Part shown: positions 43,300 to 51,320 of the stretch, one piece after another
Position numbering within the stretch: position 1 is the first letter of the stretch
Layout: each line of letters begins with the position of its first letter
Assembly: GCF_048537545.1 (NCBI RefSeq)
Contig: NZ_CP183218.1
DNA: 64,000 nucleotides
Strand: one strand, 5' to 3'
Source of the DNA: Chania fonticola_B
Lineage (GTDB): Bacteria > Pseudomonadota > Gammaproteobacteria > Enterobacterales > Enterobacteriaceae
Made by a program: the position numbers and the translations under genes
Notes under the pieces: model-generated
Told to the model about the DNA's origin: nothing
What the model saw: only the letters and a program-made list of their open reading frames with translations
The model's database searches: none

Positions 43300-43438
43300 A
43301 CCTGACCGCCCGGTTAGCACACGATTTCGGCTATGCTCTGCATGATAAAACGCCTACGTCTATCAGGGCAGCAGGCGCTCAAACACTGAACAGTCGCAGC
43401 AAAAAAAATAGACAGAGTATTTTGAGCAAGGGATCACT

Positions 43439-44338
43439 ATGTTAGAAAATAAAATCAATCCGCAATCGGCCATCACGACGCTGCCCTATTTAGACTGGAA
43501 TGCCACCTATTCTGCTACTTTGGATGCCGTAGCCGAGTTGGAAAGCGGCAAGGTACTCTATTTCCCTCATCTGGCCTTTAATCTGACCGACGCGGAAAAA
43601 ACCTTACTCACTCCAGAGTTGGTCGATCCCAAACGCAAGAATATTAGCTATCAGCCTGAACAGCAAAAGCTGACAGGGGTTGCCCTTGAGGCCAAACGCG
43701 AAGCGGTACATAAATTAATGGCTCGGCACTATCAAGCCTGCCAGCATTTGATCAATTCCGTCCTGCCCGAATATCGGCACGCAGTGCAAATGCCCACCAA
43801 TAGCCTGCGTCTGCACCCGATCTCTGCATGGACAGCCTCGACTTCATGGCGCAAGGACGACCGCCGCCTGCATGTCGATGCGTTCCCTTCTCGCCCCAAT
43901 TATGGCAACCGTATTTTACGCATCTTCACCAATATCAACCCTCATGGTGAAAGCCGCCAGTGGCGCGTCGGGGAGCCGTTCCCTGAGCTGGCGCAACGTT
44001 TTCTGCCACGCCTGAAGCGTTATTCGCCCTTTGCCAGTTGGTTGCAGGATAAAGTGGGTATTACCAAAACGCGCCGTAGTCACTACGATCATCTGATGCT
44101 GCAAATGCATGATGCGATGAAGGCAGATAAAGACTATCAGGAAAGCGGCCCCCAGCAGGCGGTTGAATTCCCCCCAGGAAGCAGCTGGATCTGTTTTTCC
44201 GATCAAACTCCCCATGCCGCCATGGCCGGGCAGTATATGCTGGAACAGACCTTTATTTTACCGGTGAGCGCCATGAAAACCCCGCAGCATGCGCCGCTGA
44301 ACGTCTTGCAAGCCTTGTTACACAAGCCATTGATATAG
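43439..44338 (+). CDS. kdoO: Kdo2-lipid A 3-hydroxylase (KdoO type)
   Basis: A 299-aa Fe(II)/2-oxoglutarate-dependent dioxygenase. The metal triad fits H145-x-D147 (RLHVDAFPSRP) and H259 (FSDQTPHAAM). KdoO, known from Burkholderia and Yersinia, hydroxylates the Kdo sugar of lipopolysaccharide to Ko (D-glycero-D-talo-oct-2-ulosonic acid). AAGGGA precedes the ATG. It stands alone, with a PhoP-like box upstream, consistent with regulated LPS remodelling. The family call is strong; the substrate follows from homology. Confidence 0.88.
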   Translation: MLENKINPQSAITTLPYLDWNATYSATLDAVAELESGKVLYFPHLAFNLTDAEKTLLTPELVDPKRKNISYQPEQQKLTGVALEAKREAVHKLMARHYQACQHLINSVLPEYRHAVQMPTNSLRLHPISAWTASTSWRKDDRRLHVDAFPSRPNYGNRILRIFTNINPHGESRQWRVGEPFPELAQRFLPRLKRYSPFASWLQDKVGITKTRRSHYDHLMLQMHDAMKADKDYQESGPQQAVEFPPGSSWICFSDQTPHAAMAGQYMLEQTFILPVSAMKTPQHAPLNVLQALLHKPLI

Positions 44339-44478
44339 AAAGCCTGACTTTTCAGCCGATCCGCGGGTTATTCGCTGGATCGGCCATAACTTCGATCTGT
44401 GTCACCCCATTTGGGCAGCAAATTTGGTATATTAATCACGCAGTAGTATGCACATCACCTACTCATTGTGGAGGTTGT

Positions 44479-44916
44479 ATGTACAAGACTATATTAGCGC
44501 CCATTGATTTGGCTGAAATCGAGTTAACACAGAAAGTCATTCCCACGATTAATTCACTGGCAAACATCGATTACCCGCATATCCATTTTTTCGCCGTCCT
44601 CTCCCCTATGCTCTCTTATTATGAATATGGGTTGTCGCATCCCGAGCGGTTGCTGCCCAGCGATGATGAGCGGATACAGATTGCGCTGGCGGAGTTAAAG
44701 AAAGCCGTTACTGCTTTTGATATTCCGGAAGGCCGAGTGCACTGCTCGGTAGAGATCGGCGCGCCACGGGATCGGATTTTGAATTTTGCCGATGAGATCA
44801 ACGCCGATTTGATCGTTGTCGGTTCGCGTAGACCAAGTATCACCACCTTCTTGCTTGGCACAACGGCATCATCAGTCGTCAGATATGCCAAAACCTCGGT
44901 CCTGGTGGTGCGATAA
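44479..44916 (+). CDS. uspF: Universal stress protein, UspF type
   Basis: A 145-aa UspA-fold protein aligning with E. coli UspF (TILxPIDxxExELTQ start; RPSITTFLLGTTASSVVRYAKTSVLVVR end). The ATP-binding loop pattern G-2x-G-9x-G(S/T) is only partly kept (VVGSRRPSITTFLLGTTA). UspF/UspG proteins are linked to adhesion, motility and stress survival. GGAGG lies before the ATG. A palindromic element follows in the gap to convergent ycgN. Confidence 0.87.
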   Translation: MYKTILAPIDLAEIELTQKVIPTINSLANIDYPHIHFFAVLSPMLSYYEYGLSHPERLLPSDDERIQIALAELKKAVTAFDIPEGRVHCSVEIGAPRDRILNFADEINADLIVVGSRRPSITTFLLGTTASSVVRYAKTSVLVVR

Positions 44917-44968
44917 GGCCGCAGACTACGTTCTAAAAAGCGCTAGTAATACGTAGCTGTACGTAATA

Positions 44969-45081
44969 GTGCTACAGGAGGGAGCCATGCAGAACGCCGA
45001 CACGCCGTGAATCCATCCCTGGAGGCTCGTATCGCGCGTCCATGCGCTCAACGGTCGGCTAACCTGCATGGCTCCCTCCTG
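44969..45081. repeat. Dispersed palindromic element, copy 2
   Basis: A 113-bp element homologous to 4552-4666. Its end arms CAGGAGGGAGCCATGCAG are perfect inverted complements. It lies between the 3' ends of convergent uspF and ycgN, a typical place for REP/BIME-like elements. Differences from copy 1 in one arm are matched in the other. Confidence 0.82.
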
Positions 45082-45148
45082 ACTTAGCTTACGGTGTTGC
45101 GGTGACAAGCGTAATTATTTGGCCACAGTTTCTGGTTATAGCAGCCAC

Positions 45149-45595
45149 TTACCTGGCCCAGCTAGGTTTGTTGAGGATATGGTCCTGCCAATCCACGACT
45201 TCGCTTTCACGCACCGCGATATGACGTACGGTAATACGCTCACCGTGCATTGCCGCTTTTGATCCGCTGACCAACGGGTGCCAGTCGAACAAGGGTTTGC
45301 CCTCGCCGATCAGGCGATAGGCGCAGGTTGGCGGTAGCCAGTCGAACGTGGTGAGGTTTTCGCGCGTCAGCTTGATGCAGTCTTCTTCCAGCTCAAAGCG
45401 GCGCTCGTAGTTGCGGCACTGGCAGGATTTGATATTGAGCTGATCGCAGGCCACGTTGGTGAAGTAAATCTCATCGGTATCTTCATCGATCAGCTTGTTC
45501 AAACAGCATTGCCCACATCCGTCGCACAGCGATTCCCACTCTGCCTCAGACATTTCGTCCAGCGTCTTCTGTTGCCAAAAAGGGAGTTGTGACAT
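45149..45595 (-). CDS. ycgN: YcgN, UPF0260 cysteine-cluster protein
   Basis: A 148-aa protein with the cluster CDGCGQCCLNK plus later cysteines (SCQCRNYERR, TCAYR), a pattern shared with the Fe-S or zinc-binding YkgJ/YcgN group. The function is unknown. The ATG at 45595 has GGAAG five bases upstream; the frame is open 17 codons earlier. A LacI-family-like palindrome lies about 85 bp upstream. ycgM is the next gene on the same strand, as in E. coli. Confidence 0.93.
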   Translation of the reverse strand: MSQLPFWQQKTLDEMSEAEWESLCDGCGQCCLNKLIDEDTDEIYFTNVACDQLNIKSCQCRNYERRFELEEDCIKLTRENLTTFDWLPPTCAYRLIGEGKPLFDWHPLVSGSKAAMHGERITVRHIAVRESEVVDWQDHILNKPSWAR

Positions 45596-45678
45596 ATCGA
45601 CTTCCGAAAATAGGTAAATGAACAAACCACCTGCAAGCAGGTTCAAGGGGGCACACTATATAGACACTCAGCGCAAAA

Positions 45679-45690
45679 GGAAACGTTTCC
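45679..45690. promoter_or_regulatory. LacI/PurR-like palindrome upstream of ycgN
   Basis: GGAAACGTTTCC is a 12-bp perfect palindrome with the central AAACGTTT of LacI/PurR/Cra-type operators. The surrounding 16 bases fit the PurR consensus with two mismatches. It overlaps a possible ycgN -35 (a TATATA lies about 15 bases on). Which regulator binds, if any, is unknown. Confidence 0.35.
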
Positions 45691-45807
45691 CCGGCTGCCC
45701 CTGCCTGCCGCAACGATATCCAACGTGGATAATAACAGTGTAAGTGACCAAAGAGGTTTCTGCCTGCAACACCCGGAAGGCCCGGCAGGCAGAAAAATAA
45801 AGCGGGA

Positions 45808-46464
45808 TTAAATCACTCGGGTGCTGAGGGTCTTACCGTTAAGCGAGATTTTCAGCATATCGCCAGAAACCATTGGCCCGACCCCTTGAGGAGTCCCGGT
45901 CAGAATGATGTCGCCCGCACGCAGCGTGAAGAAACGGCTCATATAGGCGATCAGCGGCAAAATGGGATTGATCATATCGCGGGTATTGCCCTGCTGACGC
46001 AGTTCGTCATTGATCGACAAAGACAACTCGGCATTTTGCGGATCGCCAAATTCAGCCACCGGAATAAAACCGGAGATCGGGCAGGAGCCATCAAATGCCT
46101 TGGCTTTTTCCCAAGGTTGACCCGCCTTCTTGAACCCGGCCTGCAGATCGCGCAAGGTCAAGTCCAGCGCCACGCCATAGCCCGCAATGGCACGGGCCAC
46201 GCGATCTTCATTAGCCTGCTTCAACGGGGTACCAATCAACACCGCCAACTCGACTTCATGATGAATCGACCCCAGCCCCTTGGGGATTGCTACCGGTTGA
46301 CGAATATCACACAATGCCGTTTCAGGTTTGATAAACAACACTGGCTCAGGCGGGGTTGCACTCCCCATCTCCTTGATGTGATCGCTGTAGTTGCTGCCTA
46401 CGCAAACCACTTTGCTTACCGGGAAATCAAGCAACGCTCCTTGCCAGTCTCTATGTTGATACAT
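45808..46464 (-). CDS. ycgM: YcgM, fumarylacetoacetate hydrolase-family protein
   Basis: A 218-aa FAH-fold enzyme, close in length to E. coli YcgM (219). The family's metal ligands appear in SIHHEVELAVLIG (two glutamates) and GVALDLTLRDLQ (aspartate). The C-terminal LRAGDIILTGTPQGVGP is typical. Relatives act as acylpyruvases or oxaloacetate decarboxylases; the substrate here is not known. GGAGAGG precedes the ATG. Confidence 0.93.
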   Translation of the reverse strand: MYQHRDWQGALLDFPVSKVVCVGSNYSDHIKEMGSATPPEPVLFIKPETALCDIRQPVAIPKGLGSIHHEVELAVLIGTPLKQANEDRVARAIAGYGVALDLTLRDLQAGFKKAGQPWEKAKAFDGSCPISGFIPVAEFGDPQNAELSLSINDELRQQGNTRDMINPILPLIAYMSRFFTLRAGDIILTGTPQGVGPMVSGDMLKISLNGKTLSTRVI

Positions 46465-46553
46465 ACCGCCTCTCCAACCACAGTGTAGGGGCCAGATAAC
46501 CTCAGCCCATGATACATACGGGGTGCCATTCCAGGCACCGGGTAGTTACCGAC

Positions 46554-47576
46554 CTATTGACCGATACCGTCGGCCATCATTCCCACGCTGATCGCGAAAT
46601 AATACGAACGATTCCAATGCATGAGAGTACGGAAGTTATCATAAACCAAGAATGCGCGTCCTTGCATATCATCTGGAGCGATCACCCAACTACGCAGGCC
46701 AGAGACTGGCAAGGGTGAACCCTCTGCTAACACCACCCCTTTGGCCGCCCACTGCTCTTCGCTATGCCCCTGAGAGTCTTTCAACCCTAGTTGTTCAGCG
46801 TTGAATTGCGCGGGCAGTTTGACTTCACGACCCCAACCAACCCCAGGTTGCCAGCCTTCGGTAGCCAGGTAGTTGGCGGTAGAGGCAAACACATCGTCGA
46901 GATTATTCCAGATATCGATTTTACCGTCGCCATCCCCATCTGCGGCATAGGTCAAAAACGAGGTTGGCATAAACTGGCTCTGCCCCATCGCTCCCGCCCA
47001 GGATCCCTTCAGGTTGCCCGCATCAACGTGGCCCTGGTCAATAATCTTTAAGGCCGCCATCAGCTGTTTGGTAAAGAACGCTTCGCGCCGGCCTTCAAAC
47101 GCCAGCGTCGCCAGGGCAGAAACAACGTCTTCCTTACCCTGTATCTTGCCAAAGGCGCTTTCCATACCCCATAGCGCGACAATATATTGCTCCGGGACGC
47201 CATAGCGCGCAGTCACTCGCGCCAACCGTGGCTGATATTGCTGGCGCATCTCGCGGCCCCGCTGGATTTTCCAAGCAGGCAGCACCCGGCTGAGGTAATC
47301 ATCCAGCGTGATTTTCTTTTCCAACTGATTACGATCGGCATTAATCACCCGATCGACAAAATGCGCGTTGGCAAACGCGTTCTCAACGGTAGCCGCTGGG
47401 ATACCCTGCTTGATGGCCCGCCGCTTCAGTTGTTCCACATAGGCCGGGAACTCCGCGGGATCACGCCCGGTTTCGGCCAGCGTACTCCCGGCAGGCTGTG
47501 CAACAGGCGCTGCCCCCACCGGTTTAACGCAGCCAGCCAAAAGGAGCAGCGTTAGCATCATCGACATCTTCTTCAT
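46554..47576 (-). CDS. Lytic murein transglycosylase, MltB family
   Basis: A 340-aa lipoprotein: the signal ends in LLLAGC (lipid on C16). The catalytic glutamate is in WGMESAFGKIQG, followed by SWAGAMGQSQFMPTSFLTYAADGDGDGKID, including the EF-hand-like calcium loop of MltB. The enzyme would cleave peptidoglycan to 1,6-anhydromuropeptides at the outer membrane. It lies between ycgM and ycgL, where E. coli has no such gene in my memory, so it is probably a paralogue of MltB rather than MltB itself. Confidence 0.9.
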   Translation of the reverse strand: MKKMSMMLTLLLLAGCVKPVGAAPVAQPAGSTLAETGRDPAEFPAYVEQLKRRAIKQGIPAATVENAFANAHFVDRVINADRNQLEKKITLDDYLSRVLPAWKIQRGREMRQQYQPRLARVTARYGVPEQYIVALWGMESAFGKIQGKEDVVSALATLAFEGRREAFFTKQLMAALKIIDQGHVDAGNLKGSWAGAMGQSQFMPTSFLTYAADGDGDGKIDIWNNLDDVFASTANYLATEGWQPGVGWGREVKLPAQFNAEQLGLKDSQGHSEEQWAAKGVVLAEGSPLPVSGLRSWVIAPDDMQGRAFLVYDNFRTLMHWNRSYYFAISVGMMADGIGQ

Positions 47577-47663
47577 GATTTTCCCTACCCGTGACGACCT
47601 GCCGCCAGATGCAGATGATGCTTAAAAGCTGGCGTTAACACAGGGTTGAAAATCGACGCCCGG

Positions 47664-47936
47664 TTATTTTTTGGCGTCAGACAAATGAAGGTTTAATAGG
47701 TTTTCCACCGGAGGTGGGAACTGCAGATAAAACCCTTCCTGTTTTAGGGCTTCTTTCACCTTCTCGATATCCGCTGAGGCCAATTTCTTACGCCCGTCGA
47801 GCGACAGCATCATGGCATACTGCGGAGTGCCAAAACTTTTCATCAGATCTTCCGGCACCCGAGAGAAATCGTCTTTTTTTTCGACATAAAGATAAGTCTG
47901 ATCGCGCTTGGCGCTTCTATAGATGACACAAAACAT
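47664..47936 (-). CDS. ycgL: YcgL-domain protein
   Basis: A 90-aa protein with the YcgL domain (MFCVIYRSAKRDQTYLYVEKKDDFSRVPE; FYLQFPPPVENLL). E. coli has a longer form with an N-terminal extension, but its domain starts at the same MFCVIY. The function is unknown. It is divergent from minC, the conserved arrangement. Confidence 0.92.
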   Translation of the reverse strand: MFCVIYRSAKRDQTYLYVEKKDDFSRVPEDLMKSFGTPQYAMMLSLDGRKKLASADIEKVKEALKQEGFYLQFPPPVENLLNLHLSDAKK

Positions 47937-48071
47937 TTTTAAAACTCTATTTAATTGAGGCAGCGTCTTGCCTGGATATAACTCTGACTATAACATGCTT
48001 ATAGTACTTCGGAATATCGCACCCCGAGTGGTATTCCGGGGATTTAAGTTGCTGAGACTGAGTCAGGATAG

Positions 48072-48764
48072 ATGTCACAATCGCCAATTGAGCTAAAAGG
48101 CAGCAGTTTTACCCTATCGGTGGTTCATTTACATAATTGCGAACCCGAGGTAATACGCCAGGCACTGCAAGAAAAGGTGGAACAAGCGCCCGCTTTTCTC
48201 AAAAATGCCCCTGTTGTTATTAATGTTGCTACGCTTAACGGCGACGCAGACTGGAAAGAAATTCAACGGGCGGTCACTGCGGCTGGGCTGCGCGTGGTCG
48301 GCATCAGCGGTTGCAAAGATGAGCGGCAGAAGCGGTCCATCGCCCGCGCCGGTTTGCCACTGCTCAATGAAGGCAAAGGCCAGAAGGCGGCCCCGCAGGC
48401 TCCGGTGATTGCACCGGTCCCTGATAATGCCCCAGCCAAAACGCGCATCATCAGTACTCCAGTCCGTTCAGGCCAACAGATTTACGCCCGTAACAGCGAT
48501 TTGATCGTCACCAGCAGCGTCAGCGCCGGTGCAGAACTGATTGCCGACGGCAATATTCATATTTACGGTAGCATGCGTGGCCGCGCACTGGCTGGCGCCT
48601 CTGGCGATACCCAGTGTCAGATTTTTTGCACGCACCTGGGTGCTGAGCTAGTCTCTATCGCAGGGCAGTACTGGTTGAGCGATCAGATCCCGTCCGAGTA
48701 CCTCGGGCAGGCAGCAAGGCTCAGCCTGTTGGATAATGCTTTAACCATACAACCTTTAAATTAA
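48072..48764 (+). CDS. minC: MinC, septum-site inhibitor
   Basis: MinC blocks FtsZ ring assembly away from midcell. The 230-aa protein has an N-terminal FtsZ-interacting domain, a proline/alanine linker (~residues 105-125) and a C-terminal beta-helix that binds MinD (IHIYGSMRGRALAGASGD). AGGA lies before the ATG. It begins the minCDE operon; minD starts 25 bp after its stop. Confidence 0.97.
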   Translation: MSQSPIELKGSSFTLSVVHLHNCEPEVIRQALQEKVEQAPAFLKNAPVVINVATLNGDADWKEIQRAVTAAGLRVVGISGCKDERQKRSIARAGLPLLNEGKGQKAAPQAPVIAPVPDNAPAKTRIISTPVRSGQQIYARNSDLIVTSSVSAGAELIADGNIHIYGSMRGRALAGASGDTQCQIFCTHLGAELVSIAGQYWLSDQIPSEYLGQAARLSLLDNALTIQPLN

Positions 48765-48789
48765 GCCCTTTTGACAAGGAATCCATTTC

Positions 48790-49602
48790 ATGGCACGCAT
48801 TATTGTTGTTACATCGGGTAAAGGGGGCGTTGGCAAGACCACATCAAGTGCGGCCATTGCGACCGGCTTGGCCCAGAAAGGCAAGAAAACCGTGGTGATC
48901 GACTTTGATATCGGTCTGCGTAATCTTGACCTCATCATGGGGTGTGAACGCCGGGTCGTTTACGATTTCGTGAACGTTATCCAAGGTGACGCCACGCTGA
49001 ACCAGGCGTTAATCAAAGACAAGCGCACCGACAACCTCTACATTCTGCCCGCTTCGCAAACCCGTGACAAAGACGCCCTGACCCGTGAAGGCGTGGAAAA
49101 AATACTCAGCGATCTCGACGAGATGGCCTTCGAATTTGTGGTTTGCGACTCACCTGCAGGGATCGAATCCGGTGCCTTGATGGCGCTGTACTTTGCCGAT
49201 GAAGCCATCATCACCACCAACCCGGAAGTGTCTTCAGTACGTGACTCCGACCGTATCCTGGGCATTCTGGCTTCCAAATCGCGCCGTGCCGAGAGAGGGG
49301 AATCCCCGATCAAGGAACATCTGCTGCTAACCCGTTACAACCCGGGCCGCGTCAGCCGTGGCGACATGTTGAGCATGGAAGACGTGCTGGAAATCCTGCG
49401 TATCCCGCTGCTTGGCGTGATCCCGGAAGATCAGTCGGTATTACGTGCCTCTAACCAGGGTGAACCTGTTATTCTTGATAGTGAGTCCGATGCCGGTAAG
49501 GCCTATGACGATACCGTTCACCGCCTGTTAGGGGAAGAACGCCCGTTCCGCTTCATCGAAGAAGAGAAAAAGGGCTTCCTGAAACGCCTTTTTGGGGGAT
49601 AA
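48790..49602 (+). CDS. minD: MinD, septum-site ATPase
   Basis: MinD is the membrane-binding ATPase that recruits MinC and oscillates under MinE. It has 270 aa. The deviant Walker A motif SGKGGVGKTTSSA (signature K11) is at the N-terminus and the C-terminal amphipathic membrane helix is EEKKGFLKRLFGG. AAGGA precedes the ATG. Confidence 0.98.
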   Translation: MARIIVVTSGKGGVGKTTSSAAIATGLAQKGKKTVVIDFDIGLRNLDLIMGCERRVVYDFVNVIQGDATLNQALIKDKRTDNLYILPASQTRDKDALTREGVEKILSDLDEMAFEFVVCDSPAGIESGALMALYFADEAIITTNPEVSSVRDSDRILGILASKSRRAERGESPIKEHLLLTRYNPGRVSRGDMLSMEDVLEILRIPLLGVIPEDQSVLRASNQGEPVILDSESDAGKAYDDTVHRLLGEERPFRFIEEEKKGFLKRLFGG

Positions 49603-49605
49603 ACC

Positions 49606-49875
49606 ATGGCTCTGTTAGACTTCTTTCTGTCCCGCAAAAAATCGACAGCCAGTGTAGCCAAGGAACGGCTACAGATTATCGTCGCAGAACGTCGTCGTGG
49701 GGACAGCGAACCCCACTATCTGCCTGATTTAAAGCGCGATATTCTAGCGGTAATTTGTAAATACATTCAGATCGACCCCGAAATGCTGCACGTGCAATTC
49801 GAGCAGAAAGGGGACGATATTTCGGTACTTGAACTTAACGTGACGCTACCGGAATCGGAAGAAACACCTAAATGA
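49606..49875 (+). CDS. minE: MinE, topological specificity factor
   Basis: MinE stimulates MinD ATPase and drives pole-to-pole oscillation. The 89-aa protein has the N-terminal MALLDFFLSRKKSTASVAKERLQIIVAERR, containing the membrane-targeting and anti-MinCD helix, and a C-terminal dimerisation part. It starts three bases after the minD stop. Confidence 0.97.
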   Translation: MALLDFFLSRKKSTASVAKERLQIIVAERRRGDSEPHYLPDLKRDILAVICKYIQIDPEMLHVQFEQKGDDISVLELNVTLPESEETPK

Positions 49876-49890
49876 TTGCGATGCAATGAG

Positions 49891-49920
49891 TGCCCCCTGT
49901 ATATTTTTATACAGGGGGCA
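49891..49920. terminator. Strong hairpin after minE
   Basis: TGCCCCCTGTATA and TATACAGGGGGCA form a 13-bp perfect stem with loop TTTT, between convergent minE and rnd. It lacks a long T run but its position suggests a bidirectional terminator. Nothing further is seen to 50109. Confidence 0.65.
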
Positions 49921-50109
49921 ACTGTATATTCGTCCAGTTATAAACGCGCGTGCAAAAATAAAAACTCCGCACTATTGAGACGACTCTCAGTTCTTTTTGA
50001 CACCACTTTCTTTATGGTGAAGGCTGGCGATTAATATTTTCTTCGCCTTATTTTTAGCGAGATAAAACGGAACAGTTTGATTTAAACTGCCCCGCCCGAT
50101 CTTTAACGA

Positions 50110-51231
50110 TTAATAATCCTGTAGGATCGCCTGCAACGGCGCGGCCAATAGCTCACCACGCCAACCACTGATTAACTCAGGCTGTGACTCGCTCTCTTTC
50201 AATTTCCAGTGCCAATTCAGCAACTGGTTAATCTGCCGCCGCGAAGCTAGCAGTTCGACGCTAAGGCCACTCTGCTCCCTTACCAACGTAATGGCAGCCT
50301 TAATCTCCTTGAACACTTTCTTATAGCCAGGATGATCGACCAGGTTACTCAACGGTGCCGGCAAGGCTGATTCTTCGAGAGCGTTAGCCTCCGCCACCAG
50401 CGCCACCAGGGTTTTACCATGATAGCGGATCTCCGGACCACTCAGCCCCAGCGCCTCCAGTTCACCCAGCGAACCCGGCATATAGCGCGCCACGGCCCAT
50501 AGGTTCTCTTCACGCACGACAAAGTTCACCGCCAGATCGCGTTCGCGCGCCTGACGTAAACGCCACTCGGCCAGTTTTTGCAGGCAAGCCAACTGACGCG
50601 GACGTAACTGCCAGGCATTGGTGATTTCGCGATAGGCCAATTCCGGCGCCAGCGCTTCACTGCGCCGTTGGCAGAGCAAACGGCACTCGTTATCGGCTGC
50701 AGCGGTCCAACCCGCCTCCTCGGTCTCCTGCACCAGTTGCTTGGCCATCGGCAACAGGTAGAACACATCAGCTGCGGCATAAACGCATTGGCGCTCGGTC
50801 AATGGCCGCGCCAGCCAGTCGGTACGCGATTCACTCTTATCGAGATCGACCTTCATGTACTCCGTCACCAGCTTGGCAAAGCCACAGGACAGCGTATGGC
50901 CGCTGAAGGCCGCCAGGATTTGGGTATCGACCATCGGTGTCGGCAGCGTCTTGAAGGCGTTCAGAAACACCTCAAGATCTTCGCTACCAGCGTGCAGGAA
51001 TTTCACGACGGCGGTATCGGCCAGCAGGTCGATAAAGGGTTGCCACTGCTTGATGGGGAGAGGATCGATCAGGGAAAGTTGTTCACCATCATATAACTGG
51101 ATCAGGCCTAACTGCGGATAATAGGTACGCGTGCGGACGAACTCGGTATCCAGCGCCACCTGGGCGTAGTTTCTTGCCTGCTCGCAGACCTGCTGCAATC
51201 CGGCGTCGGTAGTGATCAACTGATAATTCAA
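50110..51231 (-). CDS. rnd: Ribonuclease D
   Basis: RNase D is a 3'-5' exoribonuclease that trims tRNA 3' ends. DEDD motifs: VALDTEF (Exo I), LHAGSEDLEVF (Exo II) and YAAADVFYL (Exo III), followed by HRDC domains. The start is TTG at 51231 (then NYQLITT), with AAGAGA eight bases upstream. E. coli rnd also uses UUG at this residue, giving 373 aa here against 375. The frame is open 27 codons earlier without family similarity. Confidence 0.95.
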   Translation of the reverse strand: MNYQLITTDAGLQQVCEQARNYAQVALDTEFVRTRTYYPQLGLIQLYDGEQLSLIDPLPIKQWQPFIDLLADTAVVKFLHAGSEDLEVFLNAFKTLPTPMVDTQILAAFSGHTLSCGFAKLVTEYMKVDLDKSESRTDWLARPLTERQCVYAAADVFYLLPMAKQLVQETEEAGWTAAADNECRLLCQRRSEALAPELAYREITNAWQLRPRQLACLQKLAEWRLRQARERDLAVNFVVREENLWAVARYMPGSLGELEALGLSGPEIRYHGKTLVALVAEANALEESALPAPLSNLVDHPGYKKVFKEIKAAITLVREQSGLSVELLASRRQINQLLNWHWKLKESESQPELISGWRGELLAAPLQAILQDY

Positions 51232-51272
51232 AACATCATTCTCTTGGTCATTTTTAGGATTCAAACACAACA

Positions 51273-51294
51273 ACGCCGGCTTATTCACCGGCGC
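51273..51294 (-). terminator. Hairpin between fadD and rnd
   Basis: CGCCGG and CCGGCG form a 6-bp stem around CTTATTCA just after the fadD stop. It is followed by TTGTTGTG on the minus strand, so termination is probably partial. Confidence 0.4.
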
Positions 51295-51320
51295 TGTTGA
51301 AAAGGGGAGCAACGATTGGC

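Larger units (their letters stand above)
42816..43438. other. Long intergenic region before the Kdo hydroxylase
   Basis: About 620 bp with no sizeable gene. It contains a possible 24-codon membrane peptide on the minus strand (42913-42987) and, near its right end, a PhoP-type direct repeat (43283-43299). The stretch from 43020 to 43280 is AT-rich, and nothing else was recognised in it. Confidence 0.55.

Noticed and set aside
49891..49920. LexA-box look-alike, CTGTATATTTTTATACAG
   Set aside because: CTGT and ACAG are 10 bases apart instead of 8, and the sequence is the top of a 13-bp hairpin between convergent minE and rnd; a terminator explains it better.
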